64,000 nucleotides of DNA from an uncultured Bacteroides sp. (GTDB lineage Bacteria; Bacteroidota; Bacteroidia; Bacteroidales; Bacteroidaceae), in the NCBI RefSeq assembly GCF_963676325.1, contig NZ_OY781099.1, positions 4,030,001-4,094,000 on the forward strand. The letters run 5' to 3'. Both the position numbers and the translations under genes were made by a program. Positions 17,605 to 25,689 of this stretch are shown piece by piece (the stretch's first letter is position 1; each line of letters begins with the position of its first letter). The notes beneath the pieces were generated by a model. That model worked only from the letters and a program-made list of their open reading frames with translations. It ran no database searches and was not told the origin of the DNA.

Positions 17605-18612
17605 TTATTTTTTTGCTCCAATAGCCTGATTAGCAGTAATTGCAATCATTCTATAGATATCTTCAATTGAACAACCACGAGAAAGATCGTTAACAGGAGC
17701 AGCCATTCCTTGAAGAATAGGACCAACAGCTTCAGCACCACCAAGACGTTGAACCATCTTATAAGCAATGTTACCTACCTCTAAAGAAGGGAAAACCAAA
17801 GTATTTGCTTGTCCGGCAACTGCACTTCCCGGAGCTTTGCTATTTCCAACAGAAGGAACAAGAGCTGCATCAGCCTGAAGTTCACCATCGATAAGCATAT
17901 CAGGAGCTAATTCTTTAGCCAAACGTGTAGCCTCAGCTACCTTGTCAACCATTTCATGTTTTGCACTTCCTTTAGTTGAGAAACTAAGCATAGCAACCTT
18001 TGGTTCAACGTTTGCGAGCACGCGGGCAGTTCTACCTGTAGCTACGGCAATCTGAGCAAGTTCTTCAGCAGTTGGGTTTGGTAAAACAGCAACATCAGCA
18101 ATAACCAAAAGGCCATCCTTACCATATTCAGGAGCTTTAGTTATAAGCAACATGCTACCAGATACTACACTCATACCTGGAGCTGTTTTAATAATTTGCA
18201 ATGCAGGGCGAAGAACATCACCAGTTGTATTTTGAGCACCAGCCAACTGACCATCTGCATCATTACTCTTAATGATAAGACATCCTAAATACAACGGATC
18301 AAGAACTAGCTTACGAGCGTCTTCAATAGTCATACCCTTTTTCTTGCGAAGTTCGCATAGCAATTCAGCATACTGTTCCTTCTTTGCATGGTTAGCAGGA
18401 TCGATAATTGTTGCCTTCTCAATGTTCTTTAGTCCCCATTCAGCAGCCAACTTTTTAATTTCTTCAGAGTTACCTAAAAGAATAATATCAGCAACTCCAT
18501 CTGCCAAAACTAGATCGGCAGCCTTTAAAGTACGTTCTTCCGTTCCTTCAGGAAGGACAATTCGCTGACGATCAGCTTTCGCCCGCGCAATAATTTCATT
18601 AATTAAATCCAT
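17605..18612 (-). CDS. pta: Phosphate acetyltransferase
   Basis: This 335-residue enzyme makes acetyl phosphate from acetyl-CoA and phosphate, feeding AckA. It is the short, single-domain form without the P-loop and DRTGG domains of E. coli Pta. Conserved stretches include GSMLLITKAPEYG-like segments, MLSFSTKGSAKHEMVDKV and the C-terminal GPILQGMAAPVNDLSRGCS. It is the first gene of the pta-hbd-like-ackA unit, with a -7 element at 18667-18674. Confidence 0.96.
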   Translation of the reverse strand: MDLINEIIARAKADRQRIVLPEGTEERTLKAADLVLADGVADIILLGNSEEIKKLAAEWGLKNIEKATIIDPANHAKKEQYAELLCELRKKKGMTIEDARKLVLDPLYLGCLIIKSNDADGQLAGAQNTTGDVLRPALQIIKTAPGMSVVSGSMLLITKAPEYGKDGLLVIADVAVLPNPTAEELAQIAVATGRTARVLANVEPKVAMLSFSTKGSAKHEMVDKVAEATRLAKELAPDMLIDGELQADAALVPSVGNSKAPGSAVAGQANTLVFPSLEVGNIAYKMVQRLGGAEAVGPILQGMAAPVNDLSRGCSIEDIYRMIAITANQAIGAKK

Positions 18613-18666
18613 GATAGAATTATATATTTATGTGGTTTGAGATCGAAGAAATAGACTTTCACACTG

Positions 18667-18674
18667 CAAAATTA
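18667..18674 (-). promoter_or_regulatory. -7 element of the pta-ackA operon
   Basis: On the minus strand this reads TAATTTTG, matching TAnnTTTG, 55 bp upstream of the pta ATG. A TTTTG lies at 18699-18703, a slightly long 24-bp spacing. Confidence 0.45.
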
Positions 18675-18781
18675 CACATAATTGCAATATCTATATTACA
18701 AAATAGGATATTATTTAATCCATTAAGCCCCAAATGTTACATACTTTAACATTACTAAAGAAAAAAGTCAGTTTATTCAAT

Positions 18782-19654
18782 TCACGCTTCTATTCCTGTG
18801 AAGACTTTCAATGCGTATCCTATTAAAAAACTGATTGTTGCAACACCAAAACTCAGAACAGCCATCTCTGTAAAACGTTTTTTAAAACTCTCACTTCTAG
18901 CCACTGAATAATAATAATTAAAGATGCCAATAATTAATAAAGCAGCAAGAAGCATTACGCTCAATGCAACAAAAACATTAGAAAATAAAATAAAAGGAGT
19001 AACTAAAGCCACTACAGTAACAACATAGGCAATGCCAGTGTAAATAGCTGCTTTTACAGGATGCTTATCTTCGCCAGCTTCCGACTTTGTAGAAAGGTAC
19101 TCAGAAGAAGCCATTGACAGTGCAGCTGCAATACCTGTTATACTTCCGGTTAATGCAATAAGTTTAGAATCGTTCAAGGCAAGCGTAAATCCAGCTAAGG
19201 CTCCTGTAAATTCGACCAAGGCATCATTCAAACCCAGTACAACTGAGCCCATATATTCTAATCGTTCTTCATTAATTAATCCAATAAGCTTTTTTTCATG
19301 TTCTTGTTCTTCACGTCCCAAACGAGACAATTCCGGAAAGCTTGCATACTGGTCATAGTTTTCGTGGGCGTTTGCTTCACCCGATTCCATTAATTTAATG
19401 GCAAATGTCAGACCAAACAAACGTGCAAGCCAATAAAACTTAGTTATCTTCCATTTATTAGGACTGGGATTCTCATTCGTATATTTCTTAAATACATGGG
19501 CATGAGCTACCTCATCGGATGCAATCTTCAAAAGAACATTTTTATTAGAGCTATCTTTTTCTATTGAAGCAAGTCGGGTATAGACCAGACTCTCCGTTAC
19601 TTCATTCCGTTGAAAGCGAAGAAATTCTTTCCTTGTTTTTTCATCAATATCCAT
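18782..19654 (-). CDS. Ferritin-like (erythrin) and VIT1/CCC1 fusion, MbfA-like metal transporter
   Basis: This 290-residue protein joins two modules. Residues 1-130 form a rubrerythrin-like four-helix domain with E...ExxH-type ligands (NEVTESLVYTRLA, SDEVAHAHVF, REEQEHEK). Residues 135-290 are a VIT1/CCC1-type membrane domain with GLNDALVEFTGALAGF and SMASSEYLSTKS, the cytosolic metal-binding and gating region of VIT1, and about five membrane segments. Related membrane-bound ferritins (MbfA) export iron. A role in Fe2+ or Mn2+ efflux or peroxide-linked iron handling is inferred from the family. It is monocistronic with a -7 element at 19683-19690. Confidence 0.9.
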   Translation of the reverse strand: MDIDEKTRKEFLRFQRNEVTESLVYTRLASIEKDSSNKNVLLKIASDEVAHAHVFKKYTNENPSPNKWKITKFYWLARLFGLTFAIKLMESGEANAHENYDQYASFPELSRLGREEQEHEKKLIGLINEERLEYMGSVVLGLNDALVEFTGALAGFTLALNDSKLIALTGSITGIAAALSMASSEYLSTKSEAGEDKHPVKAAIYTGIAYVVTVVALVTPFILFSNVFVALSVMLLAALLIIGIFNYYYSVARSESFKKRFTEMAVLSFGVATISFLIGYALKVFTGIEA

Positions 19655-19682
19655 TGCTAAAATATTAAATTTTATTATATCA

Positions 19683-19690
19683 CAAATATA
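19683..19690 (-). promoter_or_regulatory. -7 element of the erythrin-VIT1 gene
   Basis: On the minus strand this reads TATATTTG, a perfect match, 28 bp from the ATG at 19654. TTTTG at 19715-19719 is a possible -33 element with about 24 bp between boxes. Confidence 0.5.
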
Positions 19691-19845
19691 AAATTTTTAA
19701 AAGCCATTTAGCCACAAAACAGGATTAAAAACAAATATATAAGGAAAATAGTTCCTGGTTATAAAAAACTTGCAGACTTAATTATGCGCTATAGAAATGC
19801 GTCTGTCGTTCCAGATTATGCTCTGTTGTATAAATATTTTGCAAG

Positions 19846-19948
19846 GTGGTGACAAACTTTAAATAAAACTTCTTTTATATGTCCCGTGCTAAAATTTAGC
19901 ACTCCCACTACCAAAGGGTTTCAGAAGGCACTCCCTTGTTACCCCCTC
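19846..19948 (+). repeat. 103-bp palindromic repeat element, copy A
   Basis: This element is matched over its whole 103-bp length by the reverse complement of 47137-47239, with 11 mismatches by my count and no gaps. It has near-terminal inverted repeats (GGTGACAA at the left, TTGTTACC at the right) and a perfect central 8-bp stem GTGCTAAA/TTTAGCAC around one base. Weaker similarity continues about 30 bp past the right end. It carries no coding potential. It could be a MITE, a transcribed structured RNA or a protein-binding element. Confidence 0.85.
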
Positions 19949-20129
19949 CAAAACAACCTTATGTTTTTCCATTTTTTGAGGAGAGAACGATTAAAAATCA
20001 ATATTCGAAATAAAAGATTGATTTTCATATAATTAAATCTGTTATTCATAGAAAAGTGACTGATCTTACAAAAAAAGCAGAGTCAATAAAACGTTTACTT
20101 TTTTTATTCGCCAATCAGCTCAGATTATT

Positions 20130-20155
20130 GCCCAATAAACTCTTAACGATTGGGC
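20130..20155. other. Hairpin in the long intergenic region
   Basis: GCCCAAT and ATTGGGC form a perfect 7-bp stem around a 12-base loop. No T-run follows on either strand, so it is not an obvious terminator. Apart from this hairpin, copy A of the repeat and the GC-rich inverted repeat at 20314-20418, the 925-bp region 19655-20579 is AT-rich and shows no convincing gene. Confidence 0.4.
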
Positions 20156-20313
20156 TATAAATTATAGTCATACCTCAATAATTGAGGAGAAAATAAAGAA
20201 TATAAAAGTTGTATCAGGATTTGAAGTAGCTTTTAGGAGAAAAGAAAAACAGAAGTGAATGATCGCACATTAACTAAACACAAAGTTCTGTTTAGAATAT
20301 TATTTAACAAATA

Positions 20314-20418
20314 AATAGTCCCCGGGAGAGTGTAAGATAAGCTCGCTGATGAAAAATAACTCAATGACATAAAATCCCTAACCATTACTTCATTTATAGT
20401 CTTCCCGGGGAAATCTAT
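20314..20418. repeat. GC-rich inverted repeat enclosing a possible small RNA
   Basis: AAATAG-TCCCCGGGA at the left is matched by TCCCCGGGA-AAT-CTATTT complementarity at the right (TCCCGGGGA at 20403-20411, then AAATCTATTT), enclosing about 80 bases of AT-rich sequence. The stems stand out in a region that is otherwise mostly A and T. It could be a closing stem of a small structured RNA or a terminator for the minus-strand regulator gene ending at 20580. No known RNA family is recognised. Confidence 0.5.
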
Positions 20419-20579
20419 TTAATCGTTACGGTTACAAATTTCGAGAATATTTTGAGTAAAACACCAAAAAAGGGGTAACAAGATTCAAAACACACATCAC
20501 TGTATATCAACACTATAACAATTATCGATGAGATTTTAGGGTAACAAAGTAGTAGTTCTGGTACTCTAGACTATAAAAA

Positions 20580-22220
20580 TCAGAAGTTTTCAAGAAAAAG
20601 ATCAAGAGTTATATTTTTATCATTAACCCCCATCTTATCTTTTTTAATCCTATACTTGGTTGTTTTCACACTTTGAGGAGTAATGCAGAAAATATTGGCT
20701 AAATCATTTCGTACTACTTTAATTTTTACTAAACAACAAAGATGAATCTCCTGAGTAGTTAAATTAGGGTATGCCTTTATCAGTCTGTCAGTAAAATGAT
20801 CATATGCTAAATCTATATTTCGAATAATCTCCTCCCAGTCAATATCTGTCAGGGAAATCTTAGCCGTAGTATCGATTAATACCTCTTTCTCTGTTTTATC
20901 TGCACGGCTCAATGAAGGAATTTTCTTAATATTGTTGAGTTTTTTAAAAAAATCTTCTCGTAGCTGGCAATCCTTTTCCCGCATTTTTATCAAACGGTTC
21001 TCCTGTTCCAAAAGCAACTTACTTTTCTGCAATAGCTCCTTCTTATTACGACTTCTATAAATAAAGAAAGCTCCTCCTAATATAATTAACACTACAAGAA
21101 AAAGAAAGCTCACACGATAATAACGAATAGTCTGTTCCTGTTTGTCAGAGCTCAATCGCTGAACTTGCTCCAATGATTTACCATGCTGATAAACATTCTG
21201 CATTTCGATAATTGCCGCATCCTTTGTTTGTATATCTATAGAATCTCTTAATTTATTATAAATTCGCATTAAGTTATAAGCTTTTTTATAATCACCCTTA
21301 GCACTATATGCAACAGCTAATCTATCGTAACTTGCAGTACGTGTGTATATATCAGTGCTAAAGATTGTTTTATTATTATAATAAATAGCAGAATCATACT
21401 TCGCCATTTTTAAATAAGTATGCGCTTTAGTCACATAACTATAAAACAGTTCAGTTTTAGCTGGTTTTAAACTAATTGCTTTATCAACATATTTAAGAGC
21501 ATTTTTATAATCTTCTATATTATTATAAATCCCACCAATTTCATTTAAAAAAGAAATCAAAACTTTTGTATTGGTTTTCGGCAAAATATTCAATGCTTGA
21601 TTATAATAATTTAAAGAGCTATCATTCTTGCCATTTCCTACATAGGAAAAAGCAAGATTTCTAAGAGAATAAGCTACATATGAACTGTCATTAAGTAATC
21701 TGGAATAATAGAGAGCTTTTTGCTGCATTTTAGATGCCAAATCATATTGATTATCAGCATTATACAAATCACCCAAATAATAATAAATAAGATAATGTAG
21801 TTTATTATTATTACTATTCTCACTAAAATCTAAAGCTTTTAAGAAAAATGTCATTGCAGCTTTTACATTTTTCAAATCTAAGGTCACCCGCCCTGCATAA
21901 AAATAGGATTCAGCTTTATTTATTGAATCCCCATTATCTTTATAGTATTCAACAGCAACATTAATAAGAGAATCGGAGGATATAGGAAGGTCATTTTTAA
22001 TCATTGCTTTTGTCATCAATAAACAAAAATGAGCATTATCAGAACGATGCAAAATATTGGGGTTAACCTTCTTCAATAAAGAAAAGGCACTATCAGGATG
22101 TTTATCCAATAGAACTTCGGCCTTCTCTAAAAGATCTGATGAAGACTGATTAGAATGGCAAGAAAACAGCAAACTACCTAAGAACAGGAGTACACAAAAA
22201 TAAAGGATTGGATATTTCAT
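20580..22220 (-). CDS. Membrane TPR-HTH regulator B
   Basis: This 546-residue protein starts with a lipoprotein-like signal (LLFSC, Cys21). An array of TPR helices spans about 30-330, then comes one membrane segment at about 369-388, a coiled coil at about 392-430, and a C-terminal helix-turn-helix of LuxR type at about 486-524 (LTTQEIHLCCLVKIK then NDLANIFCITPQSVKTTKYRIKK). The likely topology is a periplasmic TPR sensor and a cytoplasmic DNA-binding end. It is closely similar in architecture and sequence to the protein encoded at 23409-25073, so the two are paralogs. It has its own promoter at 22246-22279. Ligand and target genes are unknown. Confidence 0.87.
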   Translation of the reverse strand: MKYPILYFCVLLFLGSLLFSCHSNQSSSDLLEKAEVLLDKHPDSAFSLLKKVNPNILHRSDNAHFCLLMTKAMIKNDLPISSDSLINVAVEYYKDNGDSINKAESYFYAGRVTLDLKNVKAAMTFFLKALDFSENSNNNKLHYLIYYYLGDLYNADNQYDLASKMQQKALYYSRLLNDSSYVAYSLRNLAFSYVGNGKNDSSLNYYNQALNILPKTNTKVLISFLNEIGGIYNNIEDYKNALKYVDKAISLKPAKTELFYSYVTKAHTYLKMAKYDSAIYYNNKTIFSTDIYTRTASYDRLAVAYSAKGDYKKAYNLMRIYNKLRDSIDIQTKDAAIIEMQNVYQHGKSLEQVQRLSSDKQEQTIRYYRVSFLFLVVLIILGGAFFIYRSRNKKELLQKSKLLLEQENRLIKMREKDCQLREDFFKKLNNIKKIPSLSRADKTEKEVLIDTTAKISLTDIDWEEIIRNIDLAYDHFTDRLIKAYPNLTTQEIHLCCLVKIKVVRNDLANIFCITPQSVKTTKYRIKKDKMGVNDKNITLDLFLENF

Positions 22221-22245
22221 TACTTATTTTCATAATAAACATCCA

Positions 22246-22279
22246 CAAATTTAGAAAATTTATCTAAATGACATCCAAA
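22246..22279 (-). promoter_or_regulatory. Promoter of TPR-HTH regulator B
   Basis: The minus strand carries TAAATTTG (22246-22253) with TTTG at 22276-22279, 22 bp apart, close to the Bacteroides -7/-33 consensus and spacing. The -7 element lies 25 bp from the ATG. Confidence 0.55.
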
Positions 22280-22301
22280 ATATCATTTAATAATAAAATA
22301 A

Positions 22302-22721
22302 TTATAGTTTTGTAATTGTCCAAGTTAATACATCTTTGCCAATCTGGATATTCATAAGGCATTTTTCATTTGGCAATAAAGGGACATCAACAATAGTTCT
22401 GGCCTCTGTCAATTGAACCATCTGCAACAATGAACCAGTTAAGGTAAACATAAAAACAAGAGCATTTATGTTCATCGAGTTATCTTTTACTTCAATGAGC
22501 AATGAATCAGTTCCAGTATGATGGTGCACTTTTATGTCTTGCCCTTTCAACACACCGGCATTCTGTCTCACTTCTTTTATGATAATCGACTCTTTTTGCA
22601 TGTTTTTATTAACAAGATGAACCGTATCCATGCAAATCATAGCAGGTCTACGTAACATATAGCTCCCAAAATTGTCGTTATTACGACACGTATTATCTAT
22701 TTTATATTGCATGTTAGTCAT
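22302..22721 (-). CDS. Small protein of unknown function next to the TPR regulator
   Basis: This 139-residue open frame has no obvious signal peptide in its predicted form. The second half (from about residue 63, DIKVHHHTGTDSLLIEVKD) reads as alternating beta strands, with TGSLLQMVQL and a final INIQIGKDVLTWTITKL-like strand pattern reminiscent of DUF3244 or type IX sorting-domain sandwiches. It may therefore be a diverged relative of the DUF3244 protein upstream. Several internal Met codons make the start uncertain. No -7 element was found, so it may depend on read-through. I do not recognise the family. Confidence 0.6.
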   Translation of the reverse strand: MTNMQYKIDNTCRNNDNFGSYMLRRPAMICMDTVHLVNKNMQKESIIIKEVRQNAGVLKGQDIKVHHHTGTDSLLIEVKDNSMNINALVFMFTLTGSLLQMVQLTEARTIVDVPLLPNEKCLMNIQIGKDVLTWTITKL

Positions 22722-22750
22722 ATTTATATCTACATTTCGCGTTACTTGGT

Positions 22751-22785
22751 AAAAGCCGCTGGCTTTCTCACAAAAGCCAGCGCTA
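22751..22785 (-). terminator. Terminator of the DUF3244 gene
   Basis: A perfect 10-bp stem (CGCTGGCTTT against AAAGCCAGCG) with a 6-base loop lies about 55 bp after the DUF3244 stop on the minus strand and is followed by a short GCTTTT run. Confidence 0.75.
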
Positions 22786-22838
22786 AATAAACTTAAAGAA
22801 TAACTGTCTAATTAATCAATAAGCAATAAATTCATAAA

Positions 22839-23216
22839 TTACAAATCAAATTCACCATACCACTTTTTAGTAGCATTTTTAATTTGAATCAAATAAGTGT
22901 CTGATTCAGCTCCCGTTAAAGAGATTGGCAAAGTGAAACTACCTTGTACATTGATTGAAGTTTCATAAACCACTTCACCATAAGAGTTTTCAATCGTAAT
23001 GGTTGTAGCGCCCAATGCAGAAGAAAAGTTTACATTTACTACATCTCCATCAACAGCGGCAGTCACTGGACTAACAGAAGATGTTACTGATGTTGGTCGA
23101 ACAGATCTATCTATTCCAGATTTCAAATAAATGTCAGCCTCTGTGTGCGTTTTCGCACTAACAAAAGAGACTAAAAAGAATGAGCAGCAAAGTGCAATTA
23201 ATAATGACTTTTTCAT
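22839..23216 (-). CDS. Small secreted DUF3244-like protein
   Basis: This 125-residue protein has a clear signal peptide (MKKSLLIALCCSFFLVSFVSA) and one beta-sandwich domain of about 85 residues: VNVNFSSALGATTITIENSYGEVVYETSIN, then SDTYLIQIKNATKKWYGEF. This fits the DUF3244 family of small secreted Bacteroidetes proteins. An upstream in-frame ATG at 23303 is rejected because it precedes the promoter at 23257-23288 and would mask the signal peptide. The gene forms its own transcription unit between the two TPR-HTH regulators. Its function is unknown; a role as the sensed or regulated partner of these receptors is a hypothesis. Confidence 0.85.
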   Translation of the reverse strand: MKKSLLIALCCSFFLVSFVSAKTHTEADIYLKSGIDRSVRPTSVTSSVSPVTAAVDGDVVNVNFSSALGATTITIENSYGEVVYETSINVQGSFTLPISLTGAESDTYLIQIKNATKKWYGEFDL

Positions 23217-23256
23217 AATAGTTATTTTTTGATGTGATATTCGATTTCCGTTGATA

Positions 23257-23288
23257 CAAAAGTAGATAATAAAGGCTGATTTATCAAA
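23257..23288 (-). promoter_or_regulatory. Promoter of the DUF3244 gene
   Basis: The minus strand has TACTTTTG (23257-23264) and TTTG (23285-23288) exactly 20 bp apart, a textbook Bacteroides promoter. It fixes the start codon at 23216. Confidence 0.7.
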
Positions 23289-23408
23289 AAAAACGTTGGA
23301 CATTTATAAATATACATAAATGGCTATAAAACAGCTAATTAGACATAAAAGCAGGATTGTTACACAAGTCCAATCTTGGACAATTGATATAACAAGGGGA
23401 GACAATGG

Positions 23409-25073
23409 TCAAAAGTCGGCAAGAAATTGATCTAAAGACCTTCCATCTTCAATTCTCATCTTATTTTTCTTAATGCGTTCTTTTCTTTTAGAAATCCCAT
23501 CTTTTGAGAGGCAATACACAGAAGACAATGTGCTTAAGCCTAACCTCATTTTTATTAAGCAGCAGAAGAGTATTTCATCTTTTTTAAGTTCCGGGAATGT
23601 GTTAGCCAAACGAGTAGAAAAATGATCGAATGCAGCGTCTGTATTCTTTACAATAGAGTCCCAATCATCATCAGTAAGCCGGATCGTTTCTCCTTTCTGA
23701 TCGTTTGCAGACAAAAATGGGAACGTAAGATTATTGAGTCTACTAAAGAAATCGGTACGAAGTTCCATCTCTTTCTCAAGCAACTCCTTTTCTTTCTTGA
23801 TTCTTATCAGTTCACTCTCCTGCAGTCGGGCTTTAGCTTTTTCAGATTCCTCTTTTTCCTGCTGAACCACCTGCTCGAGTTCACGAGTTTGTCTTTCCTT
23901 CCGACCTCTATATAACAAAAGTATGCTGACTAAAAAAAACAGAATTCCTAAAGATATTGCACTGATTAAGTAGAGAACCATTTTTTGCTGATTCTTTTCC
24001 AGAGTCAGATACTGAATTTTTTCAACCGTTTTTTTGTGTTGATATATATTTTGCATCTTGATAATCATATCAGAACGTTGCTGCCATTCAATGGAATCCC
24101 TGAAATGAAGATAAATATCATTGTAAAATAAAGCTTTATCTATATTTCCACAGATTCTTTCAATTTTTGCTAACCGATTATAACTCTCGGCTTTGGTATA
24201 TAATTCCGGGCTATCTACAGTCTTCCCATAGTAATAAGAAGCTGAATCATACTGACACTTTTTAAAGTAGATATGTGCTTTTGCAATAAAGCTATAGATT
24301 AATCTAGCTTTATCCGGATTTATATTAATAGCTCTATTTACCATTTGAAGAGCATGAGAATAATCACCTAATTCATTATATCTTCCTCCCATTTCATTTA
24401 ATAAAGTTACAAGAGTAACCGTATCAGATTTAGGTAAAATCTTTAAAGCTCTTGAATAATATATTATTGAACTATCATTATTATTCTTACCTGAATAAGC
24501 AGAGGCAGCAGCCCTTAATGCATAAACCATATAACTTTTATTATTCAATAATTGCGAATAATAAAAAGCTTGTTGATCCATTTTTAATGCTGAATCATAC
24601 AAGTTCTCATTAAAATAGAGATCTCCTAGATAATAATAAATAAGATATTGCAACTTATAATCCTTACTATTATCAGCAAAATCAGCAGCCCTTAAGAGAT
24701 ACTCCATCGCCTGCTTTGTATTTTGCATATCTTGATTCACTCGTCCTGCATAATAATATGCTTTTGCTTTAGTGGTTAAGTCCTTTTTATCATTATAATA
24801 TTCAACCGCAATACTTATCAGCGAATCAGAAGTTAATGGCAAGCCATTCTTATCACGTGCCTGAGTCATAAGCAAACAATAGTGAGCATACTCTTCAGTA
24901 GATAAAGAACTTGGAACTATCTTATTTAGTAATATTAATGCGCTGTCGGGATGTTGTTCTAACAAAGTCTCTGCATGCTGTAAATTAAATGCAGACTCCC
25001 TGTCAGGACGACAGGAGAATAGCATGCTCATTATGAACAATGTTATAATGGTATATAGAAGGCCTTTTTTCAT
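23409..25073 (-). CDS. Membrane TPR-HTH regulator A
   Basis: From the ATG at 25073 this is a 554-residue protein: lipoprotein-like signal (MKKGLLYTIITLFIMSMLFSC), TPR repeats to about residue 330, a single membrane segment (MVLYLISAISLGILFFLV), a long charged coiled coil rich in Glu and Lys, and a C-terminal helix-turn-helix (KKDEILFCCLIKMRLGLSTLS then YCLSKDGISKRKERIKK). Two upstream in-frame ATGs (25085, 25133) are less likely because the -7 element at 25094-25101 would leave no leader for them. It is a paralog of the gene at 20580-22220. It probably senses a periplasmic cue and acts directly on DNA from the membrane. Confidence 0.87.
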   Translation of the reverse strand: MKKGLLYTIITLFIMSMLFSCRPDRESAFNLQHAETLLEQHPDSALILLNKIVPSSLSTEEYAHYCLLMTQARDKNGLPLTSDSLISIAVEYYNDKKDLTTKAKAYYYAGRVNQDMQNTKQAMEYLLRAADFADNSKDYKLQYLIYYYLGDLYFNENLYDSALKMDQQAFYYSQLLNNKSYMVYALRAAASAYSGKNNNDSSIIYYSRALKILPKSDTVTLVTLLNEMGGRYNELGDYSHALQMVNRAININPDKARLIYSFIAKAHIYFKKCQYDSASYYYGKTVDSPELYTKAESYNRLAKIERICGNIDKALFYNDIYLHFRDSIEWQQRSDMIIKMQNIYQHKKTVEKIQYLTLEKNQQKMVLYLISAISLGILFFLVSILLLYRGRKERQTRELEQVVQQEKEESEKAKARLQESELIRIKKEKELLEKEMELRTDFFSRLNNLTFPFLSANDQKGETIRLTDDDWDSIVKNTDAAFDHFSTRLANTFPELKKDEILFCCLIKMRLGLSTLSSVYCLSKDGISKRKERIKKNKMRIEDGRSLDQFLADF

Positions 25074-25093
25074 TTTTTGCTTCATCAGTTGGG

Positions 25094-25101
25094 CAAATTT
25101 A
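25094..25101 (-). promoter_or_regulatory. -7 element of TPR-HTH regulator A
   Basis: On the minus strand this reads TAAATTTG, a perfect TAnnTTTG. Transcription would begin near 25087, just upstream of the ATG at 25073. The remaining gap up to 25318 is AT-rich without other signals. Confidence 0.5.
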
Positions 25102-25318
25102 ACAATTAATATTAATACTAAAAAGCTTTTCACCCTTATAATTTTCGAGAGAAATGATGCTTGTTATACATTTTTAAATTCTTAGAATGCATTATTATTA
25201 ATAACTTTAATCTATTTGTAAGAAACATTGGAAATATTTTCTTGAAAAAGAGAGAATAAGTCATTAGTACGAAGGTATCATTTATTATATTTTTCTCTTT
25301 ATTTATACTATTATTACC

Positions 25319-25326
25319 TACCTTTG
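25319..25326 (+). promoter_or_regulatory. -7 element of the lrgA-lrgB unit
   Basis: TACCTTTG, a perfect TAnnTTTG, lies 25 bp upstream of the lrgA-like ATG. The -33 region is T-rich (CTTT at 25297-25300) but lacks a clear TTTG. Confidence 0.55.
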
Positions 25327-25350
25327 CAGTCGTTTTAATAGGATAACATT

Positions 25351-25689
25351 ATGATACGTCAGTGCTCTATTTTATTTGGCTGTCTGGCTATGGGCGAATT
25401 GATCGTCTTTCTCACAGGAGTAAAGCTCCCATCAAGCATCATAGGCATGCTACTACTCACTCTTTTACTGAAATTAGGTTGGATCAAATTGCAATGGGTG
25501 CAAGGAATGTCTGATTTCTTAGTTGCTAACCTGGGATTTTTCTTTGTCCCGCCGGGTGTTGCTATAATGCTCTATTTTGATATTATAACGGCACAGTTCT
25601 GGCCAATTGCAATTGCAACACTTATTAGCACCGTTTTGGTTCTTCTGGTAACCGGATGGGTACACCAACTAACACGTAAAATCAAATGA
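25351..25689 (+). CDS. CidA/LrgA-family holin-like membrane protein
   Basis: This 112-residue protein has four membrane segments and the family pattern LPSSIIGMLLLTLLLKLGW followed by LGFFFVPPGVAIM. CidA/LrgA proteins are small holin-like proteins tied to murein hydrolase export, cell lysis or metabolite transport (pyruvate in Bacillus, glycolate in plant plastids for the fused form). It overlaps the next gene by 4 bp (ATGA), so the pair is translationally coupled. Confidence 0.93.
   Translation: MIRQCSILFGCLAMGELIVFLTGVKLPSSIIGMLLLTLLLKLGWIKLQWVQGMSDFLVANLGFFFVPPGVAIMLYFDIITAQFWPIAIATLISTVLVLLVTGWVHQLTRKIK

Noticed and set aside
23217..23303. N-terminal extension of the DUF3244 gene
   Set aside because: The extension would precede the promoter at 23257-23288 and hide a canonical signal peptide that starts at 23216.
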